From Sorghum bicolor (taxonomy: Eukaryota; Streptophyta; Magnoliopsida; Poales; Poaceae): 64,000 nucleotides of DNA. The notes below the pieces were generated by a model, which searched no databases, was not told the DNA's origin, and saw nothing but the letters and a program-made list of their open reading frames with translations. Shown here one piece after another: positions 33,802 to 43,845 of the stretch (position 1 is its first letter; the number at the start of each line of letters is the position of its first letter). The stretch covers positions 11,679,894 through 11,743,893 of the forward strand of contig NC_012873.2 of assembly GCF_000003195.3 (NCBI RefSeq), read 5' to 3'. The position numbers and the translations under genes are program-made.

Positions 33802-35386
33802 TGTTGACACTTCTTAACGCAACCACCGGATATCGGCGACGGCGCCAGAAGTGCCCTGGTAGGGTAACTCTATTTACTATTGGATAATTCCGCAAGCGCA
33901 CAGAATGTACCGCTGTAGCACTTCACCAAGGAGTATTCCAAGGTATCGTAATTTATATTTTCCCAAGGGAAAGCGGCTAAGTGTGTTTAACAAAAAGGGG
34001 AATGAGATTCCTTGAGTTATCTAGTATCAACTAGTGAATAAGGGTGGTAAATAACGAATAGGAAGGGTAGTGGTGAATCCAAGGTCCTATGCTAAAGGTA
34101 AATGGTAGAGTTAGCTAGGTGGGAGGACAACGAGTGAGTAAAGGACTCCTATGTATCTAACTTGACTTCTGTGACTTACTTTAATAGATAATTGTCTTAA
34201 CTACGCTAGAGCCTTACTAACTGTGTGCGAGGGATAGCCGAGCTGGTAAGACGCTTAGAAGGTTTTTCACCTAACCCCTTACCGAAAGCGACTATTGGGC
34301 TTATGGACGCCTTACCTTTTAAGAACTAGCCTGTACGTGAGGAGAACCTAATGCCGCCCACGATCTGTCACCTACTAGGGAGTGCGCTCCTACTTTCCGT
34401 TCAAGCCAGCGGTAATCAAAGGTAATCTTAAGTATGAGCACCACGCTCACACTTAATCCTACAACGCTAACTAGTTGCAGCTAGCTAGAGCTCCTATACA
34501 AGATAGGACGATGATGCACACACAGGAGTGGTTACAGGTCACTAACTTCACTAAGACAACTATATTACTAAAGTAAATGCACAACAAGACTAAAAGACTT
34601 GCACTAAGTAAGAACTCAGTAAAGTAAAGTAAGAATAATATATTAATAAAAGGAAAGTCTTACAAAAGTAGAAAGGTACAAGAGCTATACCAGACTCTCC
34701 AAAAGACGACTCCGGAGACCCCGAGCTTCGCTCGACTCGACTCTAACTCCCACTCTAGACTAACTACTACTCTACTTGTATGCTTGGAACTTGTAATGCA
34801 CTTGGCCTTGGAATTGCACACTTGAAATGAAGGATGGAGGCTGCCTTTTATAGAGGGAGATGGAGTAGGGGTTACTCCATCGCCACGTCATCGATCCGCG
34901 TGACATCTTCTCTCCACCCTTGGATCAAACCGACCTCACAACCGCCATTTGATCAACGGCAGGGGCAAATCAACATGTGGGACATGTGGGGAAGGTCGGT
35001 GGGAGGCCACCGACCCTGGAACCGCCTTTGATGTGGGGTCGGGCGACCCCACTTCTGGGCCTCTGGGCCCACCAGCAGTGTCCACAGGGGTCCCTTATGT
35101 CGGTGGACTAGGTGGCACACCTGGGTCCCACCAAAGAGGGGTCGGGCGACCCCCTCCCTGTGGGCCCAGGGTGTCACCTGTTGTCCCCTCGATCTCCTCT
35201 TGATGATTCTGATGTTGGCTTTGTCAAATAATGTCTTGAATTTGTTGTTCCTGCATAAACAAGCTAAGAGTACAAGTGGAACTAGTTATGGATAAAATAT
35301 GTTCATGTCATGTCGTTTCCCCTTGCAACCGAGGCATGTTGACGGTGTTTTGTATGTGGATTTCTATGGTATATCCACCGTCAACA
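33802..35386 (-). repeat. 3' LTR of element D
   Basis: 1585 bp. The minus-strand TATA (CTATAAAAGG) lies near 34852. Upstream of it are two GGGGTCGGGCGACCCC words (35035-35050, 35138-35153) and an inverted repeat GGTCGGTGG...CCACCGACC near 34994-35015. About 45 bp inside the downstream end is a PBS-like word (33829-33847). Confidence 0.95.
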
Positions 35387-36793
35387 AGATCCCCCAAGCT
35401 TAACCTTTGCTCGTCCCGAGCAAACAATCAAACTTAGCCTCGGTGGATCAGGTATTGTTACTATGTTCACATTTCAAGAGTACCATGTGTACAACAAAGT
35501 TCTTCTCTTTGCATGAAAAATTTAGCTATGTAAACTTACCCCTATTGCCTTAGTCCCTTATGGGGCTTATGGCTTTTCCTTTGTCTTAGGTGGTTGAGAG
35601 ACAGAACAGTTTGACTTGAGCACTAACTTTCTCATTCTTAGCAAGTTTCATATCAGAGGTTTTGTGATATTTTCAAAAGAAAGCTTAAATGTTCCTCTTA
35701 TGGTTCTCTCATGTCACTCAAATGGTGTATGATTCCTCACCAAGGCATATGGTAAGAGTTGCCTTCTCTATTTCATCCTATTTCTAAAAGGCTTATGTGG
35801 AGTTCAAGGTAGGGATGAAAGGAGATAGCATACTTACTTTGCATGTATTGCGAAGTCAAAGCTCGGATCCTTGAAGAGAAGTGTCATACTCCCAGATCAA
35901 GATGTGCAAGTGTGATATATGGTGGACTAGGTTGCTCCTTTATTTGATAGACTCTCTATGTATTGAGACATGGCTAGCATTTTTTTCTTCTTTTTATATA
36001 TATATATATATATATATGAGCTTTCATGTGCTCAATTTTCTTTTTCTGTGGACTTGCACATGTCCATCTTTTTATTTCATTTTGCCTAGCCCTTTTGATG
36101 TCTCATTTACCAAATAATGCTTAGAGAGATGTTCTAACATTTAGAGTATGGAGCAACCTATTTAGTGGATGCGAAATACATGTGGTTGCGTACTTCCAGT
36201 GTAGAAGCAGCATATATATATGTGGTGTGTACGTGATCTTGATCTTAGGAGCATGAAAAGTCTCTTAACAAGGGTCAACAAGACTTGACGACACTCAACA
36301 CAAAGCGAATAGCTTATGTGGAAAGGTTGCAATTATGTAAAGTAGATATGGCTGTGGTAGGAATTCATCACCATTGAGGAACAATTAAGGTTTTGATCAT
36401 TTTAAGAATGAATCTCTGATAATCATGCATGCTTAGAAAAATATTATAGTAGCTCTTGTCTTACTATCTCATGTCCCACAACAACTTAGACTTAGTTCTA
36501 GCACTTGCAACCCACAAAGTTTTTAGGTTCATGGCAGTTTAAGTGAGCTAAGTGATCCATACTTAGAGAAATACTAAGTTGTATACTAGGCACTAGAGAA
36601 ACATTAACAAGCAACTAGTCATAATTTCCATGAGGGATATAAACATACATGAAGCATATATGCTAAAGGGAAATGCTAATAAATATTTATTTTATTTTTT
36701 TTAAGTAAGAATGATAAAATGCATGAAAATAAATAGGATAGAATACTTACCTTAGTGGGGGAGAGGATCTCCCCCAAGCTAGATCTTCGCTCA
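35387..36793 (-). other. polypurine tract and 3' untranslated region of element D
   Basis: The minus strand reads AAGCTTGGGGGATCT at 35387-35401, directly abutting the LTR, which is a standard polypurine tract. The remaining 1.4 kb is AT-rich, with a short TA run at about 35996-36018, and holds no ORF of note. Confidence 0.8.
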
Positions 36794-38167
36794 CTATGTT
36801 GGCGGGAAATTTTGGTACCATCCAGCCCAGCGTTGTGCGTCTTCCTCTCGCACACGTCGGATATGTTGGCCGTTTTGTAACGCCAGTTGCAATGTTGCTT
36901 CTTGCCCAATCTGCAATTCGCCCATGTCATTAATGAGACTGTCCATACCTGTGGGCTGGTGACGCCTAGCCCTGTCCCTTGGGCGTGGAGTGCGTTGTGG
37001 AGGTAGACCCATGGAGTCTGAAGCATCCACTGACATCGCTTCATCGCCCTCTTCAACGTCATGGTGCGAGGATCCTCCTTGCTCCATCTGGGCGGCTTGC
37101 ATCATCCTTCTTGTCACCCTGCGTGTCCCTGCAACATCTGGACTTGCCACTCGGGCTAGTCTAATGGTAAGTGTGCGGACCCCATACAACCGGCGCCTCG
37201 CACATGGGAGAGGAATTTCGGTTGTATAGCCCGGATAAATCATTTTAAGTTCACCATTTGGATCTCTTATGAGCATGTTAGCATTGATAAAGAAGTTCTC
37301 ATCTACCACTCCTCTAACATAGCCAATGTCTTCAAAATAATGTGATTCAAGTAATCCAAAAGTATCGGCTATTCGAGTAATAAAGGATGTGAAATAGATG
37401 GGCTTCCCATACTCAATAGAGTTAAGCCAATAGTTCACTAGCAGTTTCACAGGGGAGACCTTGATTTTACTAACCATGGCATAGAGAATTTTAAGTTCAT
37501 CATCAATTAAAGTATCAGTTCCCATGCCAGGATATAGAGTGCACATGATCCAGAAGTGAAGAAAGCGCAAGGTTAGATTATGGATTTCAATGGGAGTAGG
37601 ATTTGAACAATCATTAGAGCCAGAAATTGCTTTCCAGAATCTAATTTTATCGAACATTCTAGTGGCATGATCTAGATCAAGTTCACATTCATGTTCACAC
37701 CCTAAAGCAGTGTTTAGCAAACTCCAATTTAATTGATGTTCTTGCTCACACATGCGAAAAGATATTCCATTATTTGTGAGTTTTAGGGTGCATAGAAATT
37801 CCTTAGCAAGCAATTCTTTTCCAAATTCAGGCACTAGCCAAAAACTACTCCAACCAATTGCTCTAAACACCTTATCGAATTCAACATCCATACCTGTGCG
37901 GGCCAAAAGGTCCGGATCGATGATGCTAGTGTGTAGGAAGAGACCCTCTCGGATGATGTAGTACCTTTGCAACTCTTCTTGGCTTAACATGAGGCCGCTC
38001 TCGGGCTCTCTCATCCTTGATGGAGGCTCGTAGGGTACCATCCCATGGTAACCTTCTTCTTCCTCCCTTCCATGAGCATGGTGAGAGCCTTGAGAAGAGC
38101 TCTCACCCTTTGCTTTCTTGAACTTGCCGAAGATATGCTTCTTCATCCTCCTACACAAGTGAGGCAA
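36794..38167 (-). CDS. downstream ORF of element D, ATHILA ORF-1-like
   Basis: An intact 457-residue frame in the position where Athila elements carry their third gene. It is often called env-like, but no signal peptide or membrane segment is visible. The N-terminus is basic (MKKHIFGKFKKAKGES). The middle part (about residues 70-320) resembles the ATHILA ORF-1 protein family (PF03078): LLARTGMDVEFDKVFRAIGW, then LTNNGISFRMCEQEHQLNW. It ends with a basic RRVTRRM segment and an R/P-rich tail. It has its own candidate promoter at 38343. The function is unknown. Being intact in an element this young suggests it was under selection recently. Confidence 0.75.
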   Translation of the reverse strand: MPHLCRRMKKHIFGKFKKAKGESSSQGSHHAHGREEEEGYHGMVPYEPPSRMREPESGLMLSQEELQRYYIIREGLFLHTSIIDPDLLARTGMDVEFDKVFRAIGWSSFWLVPEFGKELLAKEFLCTLKLTNNGISFRMCEQEHQLNWSLLNTALGCEHECELDLDHATRMFDKIRFWKAISGSNDCSNPTPIEIHNLTLRFLHFWIMCTLYPGMGTDTLIDDELKILYAMVSKIKVSPVKLLVNYWLNSIEYGKPIYFTSFITRIADTFGLLESHYFEDIGYVRGVVDENFFINANMLIRDPNGELKMIYPGYTTEIPLPCARRRLYGVRTLTIRLARVASPDVAGTRRVTRRMMQAAQMEQGGSSHHDVEEGDEAMSVDASDSMGLPPQRTPRPRDRARRHQPTGMDSLINDMGELQIGQEATLQLALQNGQHIRRVREEDAQRWAGWYQNFPPT

Positions 38168-38342
38168 ACCAAGCTCCTACTACTACTACTATGCAAGGGG
38201 AATCTTTTTGGGTTTTTGTTTTGATGACTATTTCTAAACTAAACTTGAGAAATGGCTTGTAACAAAGAGAGAAGAGAAAGGATTGTGAGCTCGAAATGGT
38301 TCTGGTGGTTTTGGGTGTGGAGTTGAGCTCACAATGCTGTGG

Positions 38343-39008
38343 TATTTATAGGGGGAGAAGGGCAAGTAGTGGACCCACAATATAGGGGTCGGCCGACCCC
38401 CCCTAGAAGCACTTTGAATTTGAGTTTAGCTTTATACAGGGAACCATTCTGCATGCTTTCAAGATTTTGCAGAGATGGTCCAAAATGGGGGTCGGCCGAC
38501 CCCCATCCAAGCCCCTCCTCCACTTAAACATTGTGTCATTGATTGTCCGGAAAAGTAAAGGCTAGGTGTGGACCAAAAGTTTTCAAATTGTTTCTGAGAT
38601 TCCCTGTTTTAGTGCTTTGTGAAAGGTAAAAGATGAATGGCAAAAGTGGAGACATGTCTAAAGTGATTCCTATGGACCATGGGAGCACTCAAGCATGCCT
38701 AGGTGACCACTTTGCAGAATTTAAGCTAGTGGAGTGGTCCCAAAAGAATCAAAGATGAAAGGAGCATCTTATGACTAAAGTAAAGGATCAAGGGACCACT
38801 CTTTTTCAAACTTTAGCTAGTGTTACAAGCATAGGACTCCATTGTGATTCAAATGGTGGCCAGCAGGAGGCAAGTGGGGCCAATATGGGGGTCGGCCGAC
38901 CCCCACATTGGAGCTCCCAGAGCATCCAAGTGCTGGGTTGGAACCTCTATGACTAGCAAGGTTGAAATGTGGTGAAGTGGGCCCTAAGGTGGGGTCGGGC
39001 GACCCCCC
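38343..39008 (-). promoter_or_regulatory. internal promoter of element D with GGGGTCGGCCGACCCC palindromes
   Basis: A minus-strand TATAAATA (38343-38350) lies about 175 nt upstream of the ATG at 38167. Above it are palindromes at 38385-38400, 38487-38504 and 38887-38904, plus an imperfect one at 38991-39006. The same word occurs twice in each LTR upstream of the LTR TATA box. Inference: the downstream ORF is driven by a promoter that shares its upstream element with the LTR. Confidence 0.6.
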
Positions 39009-39147
39009 TTTGGGAGCTCTAGCAGCTCAAATTTTTATGACAAGTTATTCTCAAGATTTTATTTATTATGGCTAAACATTTTGTCGAAATAAGATATGCA
39101 AAATTCAAAGTAAGAATGCAATTGAAAAGTGAATAGTAGAAATTGAA

Positions 39148-39231
39148 ATGCAGAAAATAAATATGGGATAACTACTGATTTACCTTATCATGCAGAAAAT
39201 AAATATGGGATAACTACTGATTTACCTTATC
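39148..39231. repeat. 42-bp tandem duplication in element D
   Basis: Two adjacent identical units (39148-39189 and 39190-39231) start with ATGCAGAAAATAAAT. They sit just downstream of the gag-protease stop on the minus strand, where pol should be, and may mark the deletion joint. Confidence 0.85.
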
Positions 39232-39281
39232 AGCAAGGGCTCCATGTTTTAGGTCCGTAGAGCAGGACCTCTCCATCTTGT

Positions 39282-41345
39282 TCATCCTTCGGGTGCATCA
39301 GATGGTCCCGGAGACGTGGACCTTGATTGCACCTCTTTCTCCCGCCATACTTGCTTGGTATTGATTTTTGGTTCAGCGGGTTCCTCTTCTTTCTTTTCGG
39401 CCCTTTTGGCCGACTTACCTCTCTTGTCCCTTCGGCGTCGGATGTGACGAGGCTTAGTCGGAGGTTCTTTGTCCTTCACCTGCATGTTAGCTTTATAACC
39501 ATTGAATGGACATTTTACCTTCCATCCTGGGAATTGGAGGTGAATCTGGCCGGACCCCACATAGATGACTGCATTGACCGTGTTGAGGAATGGCCTTCCC
39601 AAGATGATCGAGACATCATTATTGGATCCCATATCCAAAATGATGAAGTCGGCAGGGACGTAGTCGTCTTGGACCTTTACCAGTATGTCCCTTGCCAACC
39701 CCTCAGGGAACCTGATCGTCTGATCTGCCATCTGCAAACGAACAAATGTGGGGTGCAAAGGCCCCCCTAGCAAATTATCATAAGTTACCTTGGCCATGAT
39801 GTTGACACCCGATCCAAGGTCGCAGAAGGCGTTGTGGAAGATTTGCGGTCCGATCTCACAGGTGATGGTCGGCAGGCCTGGGTCGTCCTTCTTGGTGATG
39901 AAGGGCGAATCCAGAAGATAGCTCCAGTTGGATTGTACCGGAGGCTTACCAAACCTCGTAGTAACTAGTTTAACTCCTTCAATTGGGTCCTCAGGTTTCC
40001 CTGGGATCTTACCTTGCTCGAAGGATGGGACAGCTGCTGCTAATTGAGCTAATTGTGTTTCTAGCATTTTGTTAAAGCTCAACTGATTTTTCATAGCAGA
40101 GTTAAAGCTATCCAACTTTTCACTTAAGTTTTCAAGGATCTTATCATTAGCCATCATTTTCTTGTTAATGCTATCATTGATTTTAGATTGGCCTAAGACA
40201 AGATCTCTAAGAGAAGGTTGGTTACCAAAAGAATTATTGAAATTTTGATTGTAACCATTACCTTGATTACCTTGGTAGAAGGGGCGCGAGTTCCATTGCT
40301 GTTGTTGGGGCCGGTACCCATTGTTGTTGTTGTTGATGAAGCTCACTTCCTCCTTTGTTTCGGGACAATTGTTTCCCGAATGATCATCTCCTCCGCACAC
40401 TTCGCACCATGAATCAGATTCAATGGCCCGTGCAGTGGCGTAAGGTTGAATGGTCTCTTGCTTGGAACTTTCTTCCATCTTCTTCATTAAGAGGTCCATC
40501 TTAGCAGAGAGCATGTCCACCTCATTCAAGGCATGGACACCTCTTCTCTTGGGTTGGAGGCGTTCCTCATTCCATCCTTGGTTTATAACCATCTTTTCAA
40601 TGAGGTCCTTGGCATCCTTGACATTGTGTTGCAAGAATGCTCCTCCAGCGGCAGCATCAAGGTGACTACGGGCCAAACCGGTCAGGCCATGGTAGAAACC
40701 TTGGATTAGGAGCCACTCCTCTATCCCATGATGAGGACAGGCGCGAATGTACTCCTGCAGACGTTCCCATGCTTCGGGAATCGTCTCATCTGCTTGCTGT
40801 TGGAAGCTGGAAATCTTTCCACGAAGGGCGCTGGTCTTGCCCATCGGAAAGAACTTCTTGAGAAATGCATTGGCGCACCTCTCCCACGTGGTCACTTCAC
40901 CCTTGTTGGCGTAGAACCATTGCTTCGCCTTCCCCAATAACGAGAATGGGAAGAGGCGAAGACGGATGGCGTCTGCGGCGACATTCTTGATGGTGAAGGT
41001 GCCGCACACCTCCAAGAAGTGTTGGAGATGGGCATTGGCATCCTCGTGTGGCTTTCCGCAGAAGGGATTAGCTTGCACCATATTGATAAGCGCAGGCTTC
41101 AACTCAAAAGTCGCATCCCCCAAGTTAAGCTGCGGACCCGTGGCGACATTGTCAGCCGACGGCGCAGAGTACTCAGAGATGGTCTTCTGGGCCATAGCTT
41201 CTTTGATAACCGGTGCAGATACTCCTTCCTCTAACGGATTCAGGTTCGAGATGAACCTTTGAGGTGGAACTTGACGACGTCTAGTTCTCCTCAACAGTTG
41301 CTCAGGATCTTCAACGAAGTTTGACGGCAATTGGAAACCGCTCAT
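39282..41345 (-). CDS. gag: gag-protease polyprotein of element D
   Basis: An intact 687-residue frame, ATG at 41345, 116 nt after the primer site. Gag core near residues 85-235: HLQHFLEVCGTF, RLRLFPFSLLGKAKQWF, then GKISSFQQQADETIPEAW. A canonical CCHC knuckle (CEVCGGDDHSGNNC) is near residue 318. A glutamine/asparagine-rich segment follows. The protease has DLGSGVNIM and IILGRPFLNT, with the catalytic D. A basic tail ends the protein. RT should follow in the same polyprotein but is absent; the frame stops at 39282. Particle assembly from this protein is plausible; reverse transcription would need a helper element. Confidence 0.9.
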   Translation of the reverse strand: MSGFQLPSNFVEDPEQLLRRTRRRQVPPQRFISNLNPLEEGVSAPVIKEAMAQKTISEYSAPSADNVATGPQLNLGDATFELKPALINMVQANPFCGKPHEDANAHLQHFLEVCGTFTIKNVAADAIRLRLFPFSLLGKAKQWFYANKGEVTTWERCANAFLKKFFPMGKTSALRGKISSFQQQADETIPEAWERLQEYIRACPHHGIEEWLLIQGFYHGLTGLARSHLDAAAGGAFLQHNVKDAKDLIEKMVINQGWNEERLQPKRRGVHALNEVDMLSAKMDLLMKKMEESSKQETIQPYATARAIESDSWCEVCGGDDHSGNNCPETKEEVSFINNNNNGYRPQQQQWNSRPFYQGNQGNGYNQNFNNSFGNQPSLRDLVLGQSKINDSINKKMMANDKILENLSEKLDSFNSAMKNQLSFNKMLETQLAQLAAAVPSFEQGKIPGKPEDPIEGVKLVTTRFGKPPVQSNWSYLLDSPFITKKDDPGLPTITCEIGPQIFHNAFCDLGSGVNIMAKVTYDNLLGGPLHPTFVRLQMADQTIRFPEGLARDILVKVQDDYVPADFIILDMGSNNDVSIILGRPFLNTVNAVIYVGSGQIHLQFPGWKVKCPFNGYKANMQVKDKEPPTKPRHIRRRRDKRGKSAKRAEKKEEEPAEPKINTKQVWREKEVQSRSTSPGPSDAPEG

Positions 41346-41461
41346 ACACTGTCAGCCTTCACAATAAAGGAAGACAAGACAAGTGATGGGTTATCCCTAT
41401 CACTACTTGATAACTAGCAAACTCTGGATTCTCTTTTTGTTAAAACTCTTAGACAGACGCT

Positions 41462-41480
41462 CTCCCCGGCAACGGCGCCA
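41462..41480 (-). other. primer binding site of element D (tRNA-Asp)
   Basis: On the minus strand TGGCGCCGTTGCCGGGGAG starts eight bases after the 5' LTR end. It is complementary to the 3' end of plant tRNA-Asp, the primer known for Athila elements. Confidence 0.9.
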
Positions 41481-41488
41481 GAAATGCT

Positions 41489-43073
41489 TGTTGACACTTC
41501 TTAACGCAACCACCGGATATCGGCGACGGCGCCAGAAGTGCCCTGGTAGGGTAACTCTATTTACTATTGGATAATTCCGCAAGCGCACAGAATGTACCGC
41601 TGTAGCACTTCACCAAGGAGTATTCCAAGGTATCGTAATTTATATTTTCCCAAGGGAAAGCGGCTAAGTGTGTTTAACAAAAAGGGGAATGAGATTCCTT
41701 GAGTTATCTAGTATCAACTAGTGAATAAGGGTGGTAAATAACGAATAGGAAGGGTAGTGGTGAATCCAAGGTCCTATGCTAAAGGTAAATGGTAGAGTTA
41801 GCTAGGTGGGAGGACAACGAGTGAGTAAAGGACTCCTATGTATCTAACTTGACTTCTGTGACTTACTTTAATAGATAATTGTCTTAACTACGCTAGAGCC
41901 TTACTAACTGTGTGTGAGGGATAGCCGAGCTGGTAAGACGCTTAGAAGGTTTTTCACCTAACCCCTTACCGAAAGCGACTATTGGGCTTATGGACGCCTT
42001 ACCTTTTAAGAACTAGCCTGTACGTGAGGAGAACCTAATGCCGCCCACGATCTGTCACCTACTAGGGAGTGCGCTCCTACTTTCCGTTCAAGCCAGCGGT
42101 AATCAAAGGTAATCTTAAGTATGAGCACCACGCTCACACTTAATCCTACAACGCTAACTAGTTGCAGCTAGCTAGAGCTCCTATACAAGATAGGACGATG
42201 ATGCACACACAGGAGTGGTTACAGGTCACTAACTTCACTAAGACAACTATATTACTAAAGTAAATGCACAACAAGACTAAAAGACTTGCACTAAGTAAGA
42301 ACTCAGTAAAGTAAAGTAAGAATAATATATTAATAAAAGGAAAGTCTTACAAAAGTAGAAAGGTACAAGAGCTATACCAGACTCTCCAGAAGACGACTCC
42401 GGAGACCCCGAGCTTCGCTCGACTCGACTCTAACTCCCACTCTAGACTAACTACTACTCTACTTGTATGCTTGGAACTTGTAATGCACTTGGCCTTGGAA
42501 TTGCACACTTGAAATGAAGGATGGAGGCTGCCTTTTATAGAGGGAGATGGAGTAGGGGTTACTCCATCGCCACGTCATCGATCCGCGTGACATCTTCTCT
42601 CCACCCTTGGATCAAACCGACCTCACAACCGCCATTTGATCAACGGCAGGGGCAAATCAACATGTGGGACATGTGGGGAAGGTCGGTGGGAGGCCACCGA
42701 CCCTGGAACCGCCTTTGATGTGGGGTCGGGCGACCCCACTTCTGGGCCTCTGGGCCCACCAGCAGTGTCCACAGGGGTCCCTTATGTCGGTGGACTAGGT
42801 GGCACACCTGGGTCCCACCAAAGAGGGGTCGGGCGACCCCCTCCCTGTGGGCCCAGGGTGTCACCTGTTGTCCCCTCGATCTCCTCTTGATGATTCTGAT
42901 GTTGGCTTTGTCAAATAATGTCTTGAATTTGTTGTTCCTGCATAAACAAGCTAAGAGTACAAGTGGAACTAGTTATGGATAAAATATGTTCATGTCATGT
43001 CGTTTCCCCTTGCAACCGAGGCATGTTGACGGTGTTTTGTATGTGGATTTCTATGGTATATCCACCGTCAACA
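41489..43073 (-). repeat. 5' LTR of element D
   Basis: 1585 bp, identical to the 3' LTR except for two substitutions (near 41913 and 42390). It contains the same two GGGGTCGGGCGACCCC words, TATA box and PBS-like word. Confidence 0.95.
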
Positions 43074-43078
43074 GCTGC

Positions 43079-43845
43079 AACGCGAAAGGCGAGAAGGGTT
43101 AAGCAAGGGCGAGAACTTTGGCCAGTCTGAGGATCAGCAGCAATCAGATCCCAAGGGGGAAGGTCCGTCGACAGATGTCAACATGGTCTTTATGTTGCCG
43201 ATGGAGTTCCTTGTGCCATCCAGTGATGATGAGATGGAGTTCTCCGACCAAATAGCTCAGTTGGCTCTGGATCCGATGACGGCTATCTTCGAGAAGCCCG
43301 CCGATGATGAAAGGCAGCATCTCAAGGCCCTGTTTGCTAAAGGAAAAGTGGATGGTCAGCCGATGACCAAGATTCTGGTTGATGGTGGAGCTGCTATTAA
43401 TATCATGCCATATGCAGTGTATCGGAAGCTTAGGAAAGGGGATCATGATTTGACCAAGACCGATATGATGCTTAAAGACTTCGAAGGGAATGTGTCTCCG
43501 GTCAAGGGGGCAATATGTGTAGAGTTGACCATCGGCAGCAAAACCTTGCCGACAACCTTCTTTGTGATCAGTGGAAAGGGTGCTTACAACCTGCTGTTGG
43601 GAAGAGATTGGATTCATGCCAATTGTTGCATCCCATCTACAATGCACCAATGTTTGGTCCAGTGGGTAGGTGACAAGATTGAAATTGTCCCAGAAGATTC
43701 TTCTTATGTCATCGCATCGGCAGAGGCAGACACCTATGAAAGGACTAGGTGTATTTCAGGAGAAGTTTGGGAAAAGAATTTTCTCAAGGTTGCCGATTAC
43801 GAGATTCCACCGATCCAAGCAGTCGGTTCTGATGAAGGTTTTTAA
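43079..43845 (+). pseudogene. gag C-terminus and protease of element C
   Basis: This continues the gag frame after the insertion of D: joining 33801 to 43079 keeps the frame. The protease active-site loop is LVDGGAAINIM (catalytic D, D-G-G-A) and the second conserved strand is LLLGRDWI. The frame ends TAA at 43843-43845, overlapping the ATG of the next frame. This is probably a one-base change in the T run at 43839-43843 rather than a designed overlap. Confidence 0.85.

Larger units (their letters stand above)
33802..43073 (-). mobile_element. Non-autonomous Athila-type Ty3/gypsy element, D
   Basis: 9.27 kb with 1585-bp LTRs at 33802-35386 and 41489-43073, differing at only two sites by eye. 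Flanks are GTTGC (33797-33801) and GCTGC (43074-43078), a target duplication with one mismatch. The primer site matches tRNA-Asp, as in Athila elements. Coding content is gag-protease and one downstream ORF; RT, RNase H and integrase are missing. At 1.3e-8 the LTR difference suggests about 50 thousand years. Since it lacks its own RT and integrase it must have been moved by another element's enzymes. Confidence 0.94.

Noticed and set aside
34228..34275. tRNA-like string (GATAGCCGAGCTGGTAAGACGC) in the LTR of element D
   Set aside because: It resembles a D-arm region, but no matching acceptor stem, anticodon arm or T-arm follows. Both LTR copies carry it as part of the LTR.
37150..37230. tRNA-like GTCTAATGGTAAG string
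   Set aside because: It lies inside the intact ORF of element D and does not fold as a tRNA.
36794..38167. Envelope glycoprotein call for the downstream ORF of D
   Set aside because: No signal peptide, no membrane segment and no cysteine pattern of an envelope protein. ATHILA ORF-1 similarity is the better description.
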